The notes under the pieces: model-generated
The model's database searches: none
What the model was told of the DNA's origin: nothing
Seen by the model: the letters and a program-made list of their open reading frames with translations, nothing else
Position numbers and translations under genes: made by a program
In this document: piece by piece, positions 44,447 through 53,777 of the stretch
Numbering within the stretch: the stretch's first letter is position 1
Layout of the letters: every line of letters begins with the position of its first letter
Source: UBA1563 sp037440065
GTDB taxonomy: Bacteria; Bacteroidota; Ignavibacteria; Ignavibacteriales; Ignavibacteriaceae
Length of the DNA stretch: 64,000 bases
Direction of reading: 5' to 3'
NCBI GenBank assembly: GCA_037440065.1
Contig: JBBIUV010000017.1
Span: forward strand, 310,001 to 374,000

Positions 44447-46549
44447 TTATTTTAATCCTCGTTTGTCTAACAAAGCATCAATCTTTGGTTCTCTGCCTCT
44501 AAACTGTTTATAAAGAACCATCGGATCATCGCTGCCTGCATTCTTTAAGAGATTTCTAAATGCTTTTGCAGTTGCAGGATCAAATACATCATTTGTTTCT
44601 TTGAATGCTGCGAACGCGTCTGCATCAAGCACTGCTGCCCAAACATACCCATAATATCCGGCGGCGTAACCGTCATCAGCAAAAATGTGTTGAAAATTTG
44701 TGCTTTGATAACGGGATTCAATTTCAGGGATCAATCCATGTTTGGATAAAGATTCTTTTTCAAATTGAATGACATCCTTCTCTTTCACATCGGTGATGGA
44801 ATGCCAATCCATATCCAACAGCGATGCAGCTAAATATTCAACAGTTTCAAATCCTTGATTAAAATGTCCGGCGTTTACAATTTTATTGATTAATTCATCC
44901 GGCATCACTTTACCGGTTTTGTAATGCTTTGCATACATTTTTAGTACAACAGGGTCTGATGCCCAATTTTCCATTATCTGCGATGGTAACTCCACAAAAT
45001 CAACCGGGACGCGTTTACCGGATGGATAGACGGAAGTGGCGATCAAATAATGAAGTGCATGTCCAAACTCATGGAACAACGTATTCACATCATCAAAACT
45101 TAACAGAGCCGGTTTATCTTTTGTAGGTTTTGTAAAATTACCAACGTTGTAAATTACCGGAGAAATAAACTTACCGTCCATGTTTGATTGACTTGTAAAT
45201 TCACTCATCCAGGCGCCGCTGCGTTTACTGTCGCGCGGGAAATAATCGGTGTATAAAACACCGAGATGTTTTCCATCTGCTTCTAAAACTTCAAAAACTT
45301 TTACATCAGGATGATAAACGGAAATATTTTTTTGCTGAACAAATTTTAACCCGTAAAGTTTGGTTGCAACTCCAAACGCCCCATCAATAACATTTTCAAG
45401 TTTAAAGTAGGGACGTAACATTTCTTCATCCAGCGCATATTTGGCAGTTCTAACTTTTTCAGCATAAAACCACCAATCCCACGGTTGCAGCTTAAAGTGG
45501 CCACCTTCAGCATCAATAATCTTCTGCATGTCGGCAACTTCTTCTTTTGCTTTTTGTTGGGAAGGGGTCCAGAGATCATTTAAAAATTTGTAAACAGTTT
45601 CCGAGTTCTTCGCCATATTAACAGCTAATTTAAACTCGGCATAAGTTTTATAACCTAATAAATTAGCTTTCTCTATACGAAGCGAAGCCATTTTTGCGAG
45701 AATTTTTTTTGTATCTAATTCGTTGTTGTTGTTACCCCTGCTGGTGTAAGCTTTAAATAACTTCTCTCTTAAATCTCTTTTAAGCGAATATTTAAGAAAC
45801 GGAGTCCAGCTTGGTCTTTGCAGTGTAAAAGCCCACTTCCCTTCCAAACCTTTTGCTTTGGCTGTTTCAGCGGCACCTTGAATTACACCTTCCGGTAGTC
45901 CAACAAGGGCATCTTTATTGTCTATGATGAGTCCAACTGAATTTGTTTCTTTCAATATATTTTCTGCAAACTTTACGCCGAGAAGGGATAGTTCTTCGTT
46001 AATTTTTTTGAATTTCTCTTTTTCTTCTTTATTAAGATTTGCTCCACCGCGAACAAAATCTTTATAATAGTTTTCAAGAACTACTTTTTGTTCGGTGGTA
46101 AGATTCAGCTTATCTTTTTCCATGTAAATACTTTTTACGCGAGCAAACAATTTATCGTTGAGATAAATCTCATCGAAATGTTTCGAGATCATGGGAGCTG
46201 TTTTTTGAGCGATTTCTTGCAACTGAGCATTTGTATTCGCACCATTTAACCCGTTGAAAACATTGTTTACCTTAGTAAAAAGTTTTCCGCTTTTTTCAAA
46301 TGCGGCAATGGTGTTCTCGAAAGTCGGTTTTTCTTTATTATTAACAATTGCTTCAACTTCAGCTAGTTGCTGCTTCATTCCTTCTTCATAAGCAGGCATA
46401 AAATGTTCATTTTTAATTTTATCAAATGGAGGTGTTCCAAAAGGAGTTTTCCATTCCGTAAAAAAAGGATTGTTCATATTGTTTTTATCCGATTGCGATG
46501 TGAATGCACAAAATACTGTTAATAGAAATAAACCAATAATTATTTTCAT
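44447..46549 (-). CDS. dcp: M3-family peptidyl-dipeptidase (Dcp-like)
   Basis: The 700-residue product has an N-terminal signal sequence (residues 1-18) and the complete M3A layout: FFTEWKTPFGTPPFDKIKNE and FMPAYEEGM near the start, and the zinc motif FHEFGHALHYL near residue 495. It continues through a NWASDPVVL segment to the DLDWHS and GYAAGYYGYVWA regions. It removes dipeptides from peptide C-termini, here probably in the periplasm. Length matches Dcp. It is a single gene with its own leader. Confidence 0.92.
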   Translation of the reverse strand: MKIIIGLFLLTVFCAFTSQSDKNNMNNPFFTEWKTPFGTPPFDKIKNEHFMPAYEEGMKQQLAEVEAIVNNKEKPTFENTIAAFEKSGKLFTKVNNVFNGLNGANTNAQLQEIAQKTAPMISKHFDEIYLNDKLFARVKSIYMEKDKLNLTTEQKVVLENYYKDFVRGGANLNKEEKEKFKKINEELSLLGVKFAENILKETNSVGLIIDNKDALVGLPEGVIQGAAETAKAKGLEGKWAFTLQRPSWTPFLKYSLKRDLREKLFKAYTSRGNNNNELDTKKILAKMASLRIEKANLLGYKTYAEFKLAVNMAKNSETVYKFLNDLWTPSQQKAKEEVADMQKIIDAEGGHFKLQPWDWWFYAEKVRTAKYALDEEMLRPYFKLENVIDGAFGVATKLYGLKFVQQKNISVYHPDVKVFEVLEADGKHLGVLYTDYFPRDSKRSGAWMSEFTSQSNMDGKFISPVIYNVGNFTKPTKDKPALLSFDDVNTLFHEFGHALHYLIATSVYPSGKRVPVDFVELPSQIMENWASDPVVLKMYAKHYKTGKVMPDELINKIVNAGHFNQGFETVEYLAASLLDMDWHSITDVKEKDVIQFEKESLSKHGLIPEIESRYQSTNFQHIFADDGYAAGYYGYVWAAVLDADAFAAFKETNDVFDPATAKAFRNLLKNAGSDDPMVLYKQFRGREPKIDALLDKRGLK

Positions 46550-46605
46550 AAAATAACTCCATGAATGTTTATGAATAAGTTTCCGAGCTAAAATTAAATA
46601 CTCAA

Positions 46606-47925
46606 TTATATTTTTTGAACGATAATTTTCATTCCTTCTACTTTGATGACTTTTATCTTCGATCCCCTTTCGATAAAATCACCTGCTGTCACTACGTCAT
46701 AACGATTATCATTTATTATCGCGGTTCCGGCGGGACGGAGGGTTGTGAAAGCCTCTCCCGTTTCATTTAAAAGATTTTCGTAAGAAGGGTGAGAAATAAA
46801 ACCATCTTGTGCTGCGTTCTCGTTCGATAAAATCAATTTGTTAAAAGTTGTCGTTTTAGGGAGATATTTAACCAACAAAAACATAATTACTACTGATGCA
46901 AATACTGCTGTCCCAAGCTGAATTATTGCAGTGTAAAGGATGTTCGAGTCAAAATAATATTCGGCGTTGAAAAGTGAAAAGAAAATTGATCCAACCACAA
47001 GGAGTATTCCGGCAACGCCTGTTACACCAAATCCAGGAATTACAAATATTTCTACAAGCAGAAGAATGATCCCTATAACAAACAACAGTATTTCAAATAC
47101 CGAGGCAATTTGCAAAATGAAGGAAGAACCAAAAAAAAGTGCAAGCGCAATAAGTGAAACTGTTCCTGCTAAACCCCATCCGGGAGTTTTTATTTCTGTG
47201 TAAAGACCAACCAACCCGATCATGATAAGTAATGAAGAAACAATTGGATTATTTAAAAAGCGAACAAAAGTTTCAGCCCAATTTGGCTTTTCTTCAATAA
47301 TAAGTACATTGTGAATATTAAACGCACTTAACACTTTTGAAAGATTTTCAACTGTGGTATCAGATATCTGGTATTTGAAAGCTTCCGATGAGGTTAAAGT
47401 CACCAGAGTTGTGCTGTCATCCAAGCCGGGAATAACCACTCGTTCATCAACCATTGCTTCGGCAATGTCGGTACGTCTCCCGTTTTTTTCCGCAGTAGAA
47501 CGCATTTCCGAACGCATGTAAGATTGATATTTTTCCGATTGTTTCTGCCCGGTTTGATCAACTACGGTAGTAGCACCGATAGAGCTTCCGGGAGCCATTG
47601 CGATTTTTTTACACGAAAGGGTAATCAATGCGCCTGCGGAAATAGCCCGGTTTTTTACGAAGGCGATCGTTAATACTTTACTTTCAAGGATTACATCTTT
47701 TATTTGTGTTGCGGCATCAACTCTGCCGCCAAATGTGTTAATCTCAAAAACAATTGCTTGAGCATTCTGCGATTCTGCGTCGGAAATAACTCTTCTAACA
47801 AATGGAGCTAACCCTAAATCAATTTCCCCTTCAATTTTTGCGTGAAAAACTTTTTGAGCGCTGCTATTTGGTGACACAGTTAGAAGCATTAAACAAAAGG
47901 CAAACACAATTCTTTTCATTTTCAA
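46606..47925 (-). CDS. NfeD-family membrane serine protease
   Basis: The 439-residue product begins with a signal peptide and a ClpP-like serine protease domain. This has IEGEIDLGLAPFVRRVI, FEINTFGGRVDAATQI, and Ser in NRAISAGALI as the likely nucleophile; GSSIGATTVV follows. Four or five transmembrane helices (about 230-355) come next, then a C-terminal OB-fold (NLLNETGEAFTTLRPAGTAIINDNRYDVV). This is the full-length NfeD form (1510-N protease type), thought to act with stomatins in membrane quality control. No stomatin gene is adjacent. Confidence 0.9.
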   Translation of the reverse strand: MKMKRIVFAFCLMLLTVSPNSSAQKVFHAKIEGEIDLGLAPFVRRVISDAESQNAQAIVFEINTFGGRVDAATQIKDVILESKVLTIAFVKNRAISAGALITLSCKKIAMAPGSSIGATTVVDQTGQKQSEKYQSYMRSEMRSTAEKNGRRTDIAEAMVDERVVIPGLDDSTTLVTLTSSEAFKYQISDTTVENLSKVLSAFNIHNVLIIEEKPNWAETFVRFLNNPIVSSLLIMIGLVGLYTEIKTPGWGLAGTVSLIALALFFGSSFILQIASVFEILLFVIGIILLLVEIFVIPGFGVTGVAGILLVVGSIFFSLFNAEYYFDSNILYTAIIQLGTAVFASVVIMFLLVKYLPKTTTFNKLILSNENAAQDGFISHPSYENLLNETGEAFTTLRPAGTAIINDNRYDVVTAGDFIERGSKIKVIKVEGMKIIVQKI

Positions 47926-48112
47926 CCTGAGTCATATTCAAAGTTATTTTCGCTGGAAATATACAAAGAGTTCTCGAAATTATATTTTACCCTTTTACCG
48001 CTCATGTAAAAGTTGATCGAAGGAGAGAATCACTAAAAAGCATTATTCTTGAAAGGTTTTACCACAAACAGAATTTTCCTTTCTAATTTGTGTTAAATAA
48101 TTCATGAACCAC

Positions 48113-48141
48113 TTGACATTAAGCTCCCTAAGGCTTACTTT
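48113..48141 (+). promoter_or_regulatory. trp operon promoter
   Basis: TTGACA (48113-48118) and TACTTT (48136-48141) are separated by 17 bases. Initiation near 48148 would leave about 7 bases before the leader peptide ATG. Confidence 0.7.
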
Positions 48142-48154
48142 TACAACCAAAATT

Positions 48155-48250
48155 ATGAAAAACATCACCGGAACATATTACCTCTTAAACTTTATGACCA
48201 AAAATTATTTTTGGTGGTGGTTTAGTACGCGCGGTTGTACATCCCAGTGA
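48155..48250 (+). CDS. trpL: trp leader peptide
   Basis: A 31-codon frame runs from ATG 48155 to TGA 48250, encoding MKNITGTYYLLNFMTK, then NYFWWWFSTRGCTSQ. Three consecutive Trp codons lie at 48212-48220. The three-Trp run, the short length and the position between promoter and a terminator just before trpE are the features of a leader peptide for classical trp attenuation. No obvious ribosome-binding site precedes the ATG. The peptide itself needs no function; ribosome position on it sets the RNA fold. Confidence 0.88.
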   Translation: MKNITGTYYLLNFMTKNYFWWWFSTRGCTSQ

Positions 48251-48311
48251 TTTTTGAGAAATAATAAAATTTTAAAAAACCCTTCTCAGAACCAACTGGG
48301 AAGGGTTTTTT
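48242..48311 (+). promoter_or_regulatory. trp attenuator: terminator and competing antiterminator
   Basis: The terminator stem pairs 48276-48289 with 48296-48309 (core CCCTTCTCAG / CTGGGAAGGG, one G-U pair) and ends in six T, 25 bases before trpE. TCCCAGT at 48242-48248, spanning the leader stop codon, is complementary over 7 bp to ACTGGGA (48295-48301), the 3' half of that stem. A ribosome stalled at the Trp codons leaves TCCCAGT free to block the terminator; a ribosome at the stop codon covers it, so termination occurs. This mechanism is inferred from the sequence. Confidence 0.85.
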
Positions 48312-48335
48312 GTTTTTACTAAACGATATAAAAAA

Positions 48336-49811
48336 ATGACAATAGAAAAATTTTCCAAATTAGCAGAAGAATTTAATCTGATCCCGGTATACGAAATTAT
48401 TACGGCGGATTTGTTGACTCCCGTTCTTGCTTACTTAAAGATTCGCGAAAACGGTAAACAGAGTTTTTTGCTGGAATCGGTTGAAGGATCGCTCAACCTT
48501 GCCAGATATTCATTTATTGGAAAGAATCCGGAAAAGATTTTTTTCAACACTGATCTCTCGCTATCGGAAAAGAGTTTGAGCGAAGAAAAAACTTTTGAAA
48601 AAAATATTTTCGAGTACATTAAAAATGAACTGAAGAAATACAAACACCCGAAAATTGACGAACTACCTGATTTCACCGGCGGCATTGTTGGTTTCCTTGG
48701 GTATGAAACCATTTCGCTTATCGAAAAAGTTGTTCCGCGAAACGAGACTGGATTTGAAAATTCAGATTCAATTTTTGGAATTTATAAAACCATCCTCGCT
48801 TTTGATCACTATAAGCACCAGATAATTCTAATTTCTAATGTAGACGTAACTAAGTTCCCATCGATCGAAGAGGCATTTCAGTCGGGGAAAAATGAACTTG
48901 CGAAACTCCGCGCTGAATTAAAAAAGCCAGTTGAGTTTTCTTCCGATTTTTCCTTCGAAAAAGAATATTCCACCAATTTTTCAAATGATGAATTTTACAA
49001 AATGGTGGAAGCAAGTAAACAGAATATTGTTGAAGGTGATATCTTTCAAATCGTTTTATCAAAAAGATTTTCCACCACCTACACTGGTGATCTCTTCAAC
49101 GTTTACCGGGCACTTCGTATAATCAATCCTTCTCCATACATGTACCATTTAGAATTTGAAAATGATTTTACCGTAATCGGAACTTCACCCGAAGATTTGT
49201 TAAAAGTAAAAAACGGAAAAGCTCAACTCCTTCCTATCGCCGGAACTCGCGGAAGAGGGAAAACAACCGAAGACGATAATCGACTTGAACAAAATCTTTT
49301 AAATGACCCTAAAGAACTTGCGGAACATACGATGTTGGTCGATCTCGGTCGTAATGATCTTGGAAGAGTTTGTAAGTACGATTCGGTAAGAGTTTCCGAG
49401 TTGATGAAGATACAACGTTACTCACACGTGATGCATATCGTTTCTAAAGTTGAGGGAGAACTTGCAGAAAACAAGGATGCGATTGACGCTTTGCAAGCAT
49501 GCTTCCCAGCCGGAACCGTTGCTGGGGCACCCAAAATCCGTGCAATGCAATTGATTTACAAATATGAACAACTCCGAAGAAATGTTTATGCGGGTGCGGT
49601 TGGATACTTCGATTTTTCCGGCAATCTTGATATGTGCATTGCCATTAGAACATTATTTGCAAAAGGAAAAACGTTGTATTGGCAAGCCGGAGCCGGAGTT
49701 GTTGCCGACAGCACCCCCGAGCTTGAAACAAAAGAAATTAAAAACAAAGCCGCAGTACTGCTAAACGCATTACAATATGCAGAGGTGATTGATGAAAATA
49801 TTAGTAATTGA
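48336..49811 (+). CDS. trpE: Anthranilate synthase component I
   Basis: The 491-residue product converts chorismate with glutamine-derived ammonia to anthranilate, together with TrpG. The N-terminal part holds the Trp feedback motif FLLES (residues 44-48) followed by ARYSFIG. The C-terminal chorismate-binding domain has GDIFQIVLSKRF, GTSPEDLLKV, GTRGRGKT, a HTMLVDLGRNDLGRV run and VAGAPKIRAMQLI. It is the first structural gene after the attenuator and overlaps trpG by 20 bases. Confidence 0.97.
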   Translation: MTIEKFSKLAEEFNLIPVYEIITADLLTPVLAYLKIRENGKQSFLLESVEGSLNLARYSFIGKNPEKIFFNTDLSLSEKSLSEEKTFEKNIFEYIKNELKKYKHPKIDELPDFTGGIVGFLGYETISLIEKVVPRNETGFENSDSIFGIYKTILAFDHYKHQIILISNVDVTKFPSIEEAFQSGKNELAKLRAELKKPVEFSSDFSFEKEYSTNFSNDEFYKMVEASKQNIVEGDIFQIVLSKRFSTTYTGDLFNVYRALRIINPSPYMYHLEFENDFTVIGTSPEDLLKVKNGKAQLLPIAGTRGRGKTTEDDNRLEQNLLNDPKELAEHTMLVDLGRNDLGRVCKYDSVRVSELMKIQRYSHVMHIVSKVEGELAENKDAIDALQACFPAGTVAGAPKIRAMQLIYKYEQLRRNVYAGAVGYFDFSGNLDMCIAIRTLFAKGKTLYWQAGAGVVADSTPELETKEIKNKAAVLLNALQYAEVIDENISN

Positions 49812-50358
49812 TAATTACGATTCGTTTACTTACAATCTTGTGCAGCTTGTAGGGAGATTCGAAAAAAATATTCTTGTGAAAAGGAATGATGAAATTACCG
49901 AGCAAGAAATTGAAGAAGTGAACCCGGATAAAATTATTGTTTCTCCCGGACCAGGAAGACCTGAAGATTCAAACATTTCTCTCACCGCGATTCAAAAGTT
50001 TGGGTTAAAAATTCCTGTACTTGGCGTTTGTCTTGGGCATCAGGCGATCGGAATTTCGTTCGGTGCAAAAGTAATTAAAGCAATACAATTAATGCACGGA
50101 AAAACTTCTCTCATTCAGCACGACAATAAAACTATTTTTAAAAACGTTCCTCAAAATTTTGAAGCAACAAGGTACCATTCGCTCATAATCGAAAAAGAAT
50201 CACTTCCCTCTTCGCTTGAAATTACCGCACAAACAGAGGATGGCGTGATAATGGGTGTTCGTCATAAAACCTTTCCGATCGAAGGAATTCAATTTCATCC
50301 TGAATCCATTTTAACTGTTGAGGGAAAAACAATTATAAAAAACTGGTTAACCTTATGA
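49792..50358 (+). CDS. trpG: Anthranilate synthase component II (glutamine amidotransferase)
   Basis: ATG at 49792 gives 188 residues starting MKILVIDNYDSFTYNLVQ; a TTG one codon earlier is not needed. The class I amidotransferase triad is visible: Cys in GVCLGHQAIG (near 78), and His and Glu in FHPESI (near 170). It supplies ammonia to TrpE and may also serve as PabA for folate synthesis. It overlaps trpE by 20 bases and trpD by 4. Confidence 0.96.
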   Translation: MKILVIDNYDSFTYNLVQLVGRFEKNILVKRNDEITEQEIEEVNPDKIIVSPGPGRPEDSNISLTAIQKFGLKIPVLGVCLGHQAIGISFGAKVIKAIQLMHGKTSLIQHDNKTIFKNVPQNFEATRYHSLIIEKESLPSSLEITAQTEDGVIMGVRHKTFPIEGIQFHPESILTVEGKTIIKNWLTL

Positions 50359-51365
50359 TAAAAGCGTTTTTAGAAAAGATAATTTCAAAGCAGCATCTCA
50401 CGTTTAAAGAATCATTTGAGATAATGAAAAGTATTATGAACGGTGAAGTAAACAACTCACAGCTTGCCGGTTTACTCATCGGTTTGAAATCAAAAGGAAA
50501 ATCGGCAGAGGAAATAGCAGGATTTGCTTCTGCGATGAGAGAAAAAAGCATTAAAATAAAAACGAATAATACTTTAACTATAGATGTATGCGGAACCGGT
50601 GGAGATAATTCGGGCACGTTTAACATTTCAACTGCCGTTGCCTTTGTTGTTGCCGGAGCTGGTGTGAGTGTCGCCAAACACGGTAACCGTTCTATTTCAA
50701 GCCTCTGTGGAAGCGCCGATGTTTTGCAGGAACTTGGGATCAATATTAATTTAACACCGGAACAATCGGAAAAAGCGTTGCATGAAATTGGAATCACATT
50801 TTTATTCGCTCCAAACTATCATCCGGCAATGAAATATGCCGCTCCGGTAAGAAAAGAACTCGGTATGAAAACTATCTTTAATATGTTGGGACCACTAACA
50901 AATCCGGCAGATGTAAAACATCAACTTATCGGAACATTCAATAGCCAAGCCGCAGAATTGATGTGTTCTGCCTCCGAGTTGTTGGGATTTGAAAAAGTTT
51001 GTTTCGTTTGCACAGATAACCGCTTTGACGAAATTTTATTAAATGGCGACACCACTGTTTATGAATATAATAAAACCAACGGTACGAAAAATTATAAAAT
51101 ATCAAATGAAACATTCTCATATCCGAAAGTTTCAATAGGGGAAATTGCCGGAGCCAATGCGAAGACAAACGCCACAATTATTTTGAATGTTTTAAAAGAC
51201 AAAATGTGCAACGGCGCTTTTTATACAATCTGCGCAAATGCGGCTATGGCATTGTACTCTGCAAATTATTCAAGCGATCTTGATATCTGTAAACAAGCGG
51301 CTGAGAACTCAATTCTTTCCGGCAAAGCATACGATAAATTAGTCACGTTGAAGGAATTCGCATGA
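50355..51365 (+). CDS. trpD: Anthranilate phosphoribosyltransferase
   Basis: The 336-residue product transfers phosphoribose from PRPP to anthranilate. It carries the DVCGTGGDNSGTFNIST phosphate-binding loop near residue 77, KHGNRSISSLCGSADVLQELG, and FLFAPNYHPAMKYAAPVRKELG. Its length is usual. The start overlaps trpG by 4 bases (ATGA) and the end overlaps trpC by 4, so translation is coupled along the operon. Confidence 0.97.
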   Translation: MIKAFLEKIISKQHLTFKESFEIMKSIMNGEVNNSQLAGLLIGLKSKGKSAEEIAGFASAMREKSIKIKTNNTLTIDVCGTGGDNSGTFNISTAVAFVVAGAGVSVAKHGNRSISSLCGSADVLQELGININLTPEQSEKALHEIGITFLFAPNYHPAMKYAAPVRKELGMKTIFNMLGPLTNPADVKHQLIGTFNSQAAELMCSASELLGFEKVCFVCTDNRFDEILLNGDTTVYEYNKTNGTKNYKISNETFSYPKVSIGEIAGANAKTNATIILNVLKDKMCNGAFYTICANAAMALYSANYSSDLDICKQAAENSILSGKAYDKLVTLKEFA

Positions 51366-52159
51366 TGAATTTTCTTGAAGAAATTCTAACAGTAAAGAAA
51401 CGGGAAGTTGCGAGACTTAAACAGAAGTTTTCAACCTCCTCTTTCACTAATTTTGATTTCTACTCGCAAGACTCACTCTCTTTCGTATCTGCGTTGCAAA
51501 AAGAAAATGTTGTTGCGGTAATCGCGGAAATTAAAAAAGCCTCCCCATCAAAAGGTATTATAAAAGAGGATTTCAATCATTTAAAAATAGCCAATACTTA
51601 TTTCTCGAATAATGTGGATGCAATTTCAATTTTAACAGATGAGATATTTTTCCAGGGGAACATTAGTTTCTTAAAAGAGATTGCGAAAATAAAAACAAAA
51701 CCACTTTTGAGAAAAGACTTCATCATTGATGAAATGCAAATTCACGAAGCGAAAGCAAACGGTGCAGACGTTATTTTATTGATTTGCGAAGCGCTTGATA
51801 AAACCAAAATTGCAGAACTAACGATGTGCGCCAAAGAAATCGGTCTTGATGTACTACTTGAATTACATTCTGAAAGACAGCTTGAGAAAATTGACCAAAC
51901 CATTAACAAGATTATCGGAGTGAATAACCGAAATCTTGAAACATTTGAAGTCAGTTTGAATACTTCGATTAATTTGAGACACCATTTTCATGATACAACA
52001 ATTTTTGTCTCTGAAAGTGGGATAACTTCTAAAGATGACATTATGGAATTGAAAAAGATAACCACAAATGCCGTTTTGGTCGGTGAACATTTTATGCGGA
52101 AAGAGGATATCGGTTTGGCAATTCAAGAGTTTAAGAGCTGGTGCACGGATGAAAGTTAA
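51362..52159 (+). CDS. trpC: Indole-3-glycerol phosphate synthase
   Basis: The 265-residue TIM-barrel product cyclises CdRP to indole-3-glycerol phosphate. Visible landmarks are VIAEIKKASPSKGII near residue 56 (catalytic Lys), SILTDEIFFQGN, LLRKDFIIDEMQI, GVNNRNLETFEV and SESGI. It is a stand-alone TrpC, not fused to TrpF. It overlaps trpD by 4 bases and trpF by 11. Confidence 0.97.
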   Translation: MMNFLEEILTVKKREVARLKQKFSTSSFTNFDFYSQDSLSFVSALQKENVVAVIAEIKKASPSKGIIKEDFNHLKIANTYFSNNVDAISILTDEIFFQGNISFLKEIAKIKTKPLLRKDFIIDEMQIHEAKANGADVILLICEALDKTKIAELTMCAKEIGLDVLLELHSERQLEKIDQTINKIIGVNNRNLETFEVSLNTSINLRHHFHDTTIFVSESGITSKDDIMELKKITTNAVLVGEHFMRKEDIGLAIQEFKSWCTDES

Positions 52160-52763
52160 AATTTGTGGAATAACCAATATTGAAGATGCTTTACTTGCCG
52201 AACAACTTGGAGCGGATGCAATCGGTTTTATCTTTTACAAGGCAAGTAAACGTTACATCTCTCCGGAAGCTGCAAGAACAATTTCCAACATTCTTTCAGC
52301 TTTCACTTTAAAAGTGGGAATTTTTGTGAATGAGAGAGAAGATAAAATTAATGATGTCACGACAACAGCAAAACTGAATTTAATTCAACTCCACGGAGAT
52401 GAAATGCCAGAGTTAGCTGAGAGCTTAATGCTCCCATCAATTAAAAGTTTTAGAATGCAAGACGCTTTTGATTTCTCCGTTCTTGACAAATATCCGTCTG
52501 CAAATTTCTTGTTGGACACATTTTCTCAAAATGAATTTGGTGGAACCGGGAAATCGTTTGACTGGAGTATTATTCCTCAACCGATTAGGAGTAGAATAAT
52601 TATAGCCGGTGGAGTTTCAGAAAAGAATGTGGAAGAGATTTTCACTAAAATTAGTCCCTATGCTGTTGATGTTTCATCATCACTCGAAATATCACCCGGT
52701 AAAAAAGATCATGACAAAATGAAAAGTTTTTTTCAAATAATAAATCAACTAAGGAGTAAATAA
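52149..52763 (+). CDS. trpF: Phosphoribosylanthranilate isomerase
   Basis: The ATG at 52149 gives 204 residues beginning MKVKICGITNIEDALLAEQL. The longer frame from 52068 lies inside trpC and is rejected. The catalytic Cys is in KICGIT (Cys6), with LIQLHGDE, and ILAGGV-type (IIAGGVSEKNV) and VDVSSSLE near the C-terminus. It isomerises PRA to CdRP. It is directly followed by a DAHP synthase gene with no gap. Confidence 0.95.
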   Translation: MKVKICGITNIEDALLAEQLGADAIGFIFYKASKRYISPEAARTISNILSAFTLKVGIFVNEREDKINDVTTTAKLNLIQLHGDEMPELAESLMLPSIKSFRMQDAFDFSVLDKYPSANFLLDTFSQNEFGGTGKSFDWSIIPQPIRSRIIIAGGVSEKNVEEIFTKISPYAVDVSSSLEISPGKKDHDKMKSFFQIINQLRSK

Positions 52764-53777
52764 ATGTTAATTGTAATGAACCTTAACGCAACAGAGGAAC
52801 AAGTTGCCAGCGTGCGAAATAAAGCAAAAGACAACCAATGTAGTTCGCATATTATTTATGGTGAATCAAAAATAGCAATCGGAATAACAGGTGAAACGAG
52901 AAACCTTTCTACCGACGATTTTATCTTAATGGAAGGTGTTGTGGATGCGATGCGCGTTTCCAAAAAATTTAAACTGTGCAGCCGCGAGATGAAAGCTGAA
53001 GATACAGTTATTGATTTTAATGGAGACAAAATCGGGAACGGATTTTTACAAATTATTGCGGGTCCCTGTTCTGTTGAGAGCCGCGATCAACTTTTCGACA
53101 TCGCCGGTCAATTAAAAGAAATGGGGATTAAATTCTTCCGTGCCGGCGCGTACAAACCCCGCTCAAGTCCGTACGCTTTTCAAGGTTTAAAAGAAAAAGG
53201 ATTGGAACTTCTTGCCGAAGTAAAAAAAGAATTCGGCCTTCACATTGTTACCGAAGCGAAAGATACTGAAACACTTCCGCAAGTAATTGAAGTTGCGGAC
53301 ATTATTCAAATCGGCGCCCGTAATATGCAAAATTATTCGCTACTTGAAAAAGTTGGGCAAACACAAAAAGCTGTATTCTTAAAACGTGGAATGGCCGCTT
53401 CAATTGAGGATTTACTCATGAGTGCCGAATATATTTTATCGCAAGGAAATTTCAACGTCATTCTTTGCGAGCGCGGAATTAAAACTTTTGAAACATGGAC
53501 CCGCAATACGCTTGATTTGAACGCAATTCCAGTTCTAAAAAAACAAACACATCTTCCGGTATTTGTTGATCCTTCACACGGTATCGGTATCCGTGATAAA
53601 GTCGCGCCGATGGCTATGGCAGGTGTTGCATGCGGTGCAGATGGTTTGATGATCGAAGTTCATCATAATCCCGATAAAGCATTATCCGATGGAGTGCAAT
53701 CACTAACTCCGCAGCAATTTAAAGCTTTACTAAATAAAATTGAGCAGTTAGCTCCAATAGTAGATAAAAAATTTTAA
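52764..53777 (+). CDS. DAHP synthase, type I-beta, with N-terminal regulatory domain
   Basis: The 337-residue product makes 3-deoxy-D-arabino-heptulosonate 7-phosphate, the first step of aromatic synthesis. Residues 1-70 form the ferredoxin-like regulatory domain (MLIVMNLNATEEQVASV and ITGETRNL). The catalytic TIM barrel has IIAGPCSVESRDQL near residue 92, GAYKPRSSPYAFQGL, LKRGMAASIEDLL, CERGI and FVDPSHGIGIRD. The extra domain usually confers feedback by Phe or Tyr. Placement between trpF and trpB puts entry into the shikimate route under trp attenuation. Confidence 0.95.
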   Translation: MLIVMNLNATEEQVASVRNKAKDNQCSSHIIYGESKIAIGITGETRNLSTDDFILMEGVVDAMRVSKKFKLCSREMKAEDTVIDFNGDKIGNGFLQIIAGPCSVESRDQLFDIAGQLKEMGIKFFRAGAYKPRSSPYAFQGLKEKGLELLAEVKKEFGLHIVTEAKDTETLPQVIEVADIIQIGARNMQNYSLLEKVGQTQKAVFLKRGMAASIEDLLMSAEYILSQGNFNVILCERGIKTFETWTRNTLDLNAIPVLKKQTHLPVFVDPSHGIGIRDKVAPMAMAGVACGADGLMIEVHHNPDKALSDGVQSLTPQQFKALLNKIEQLAPIVDKKF

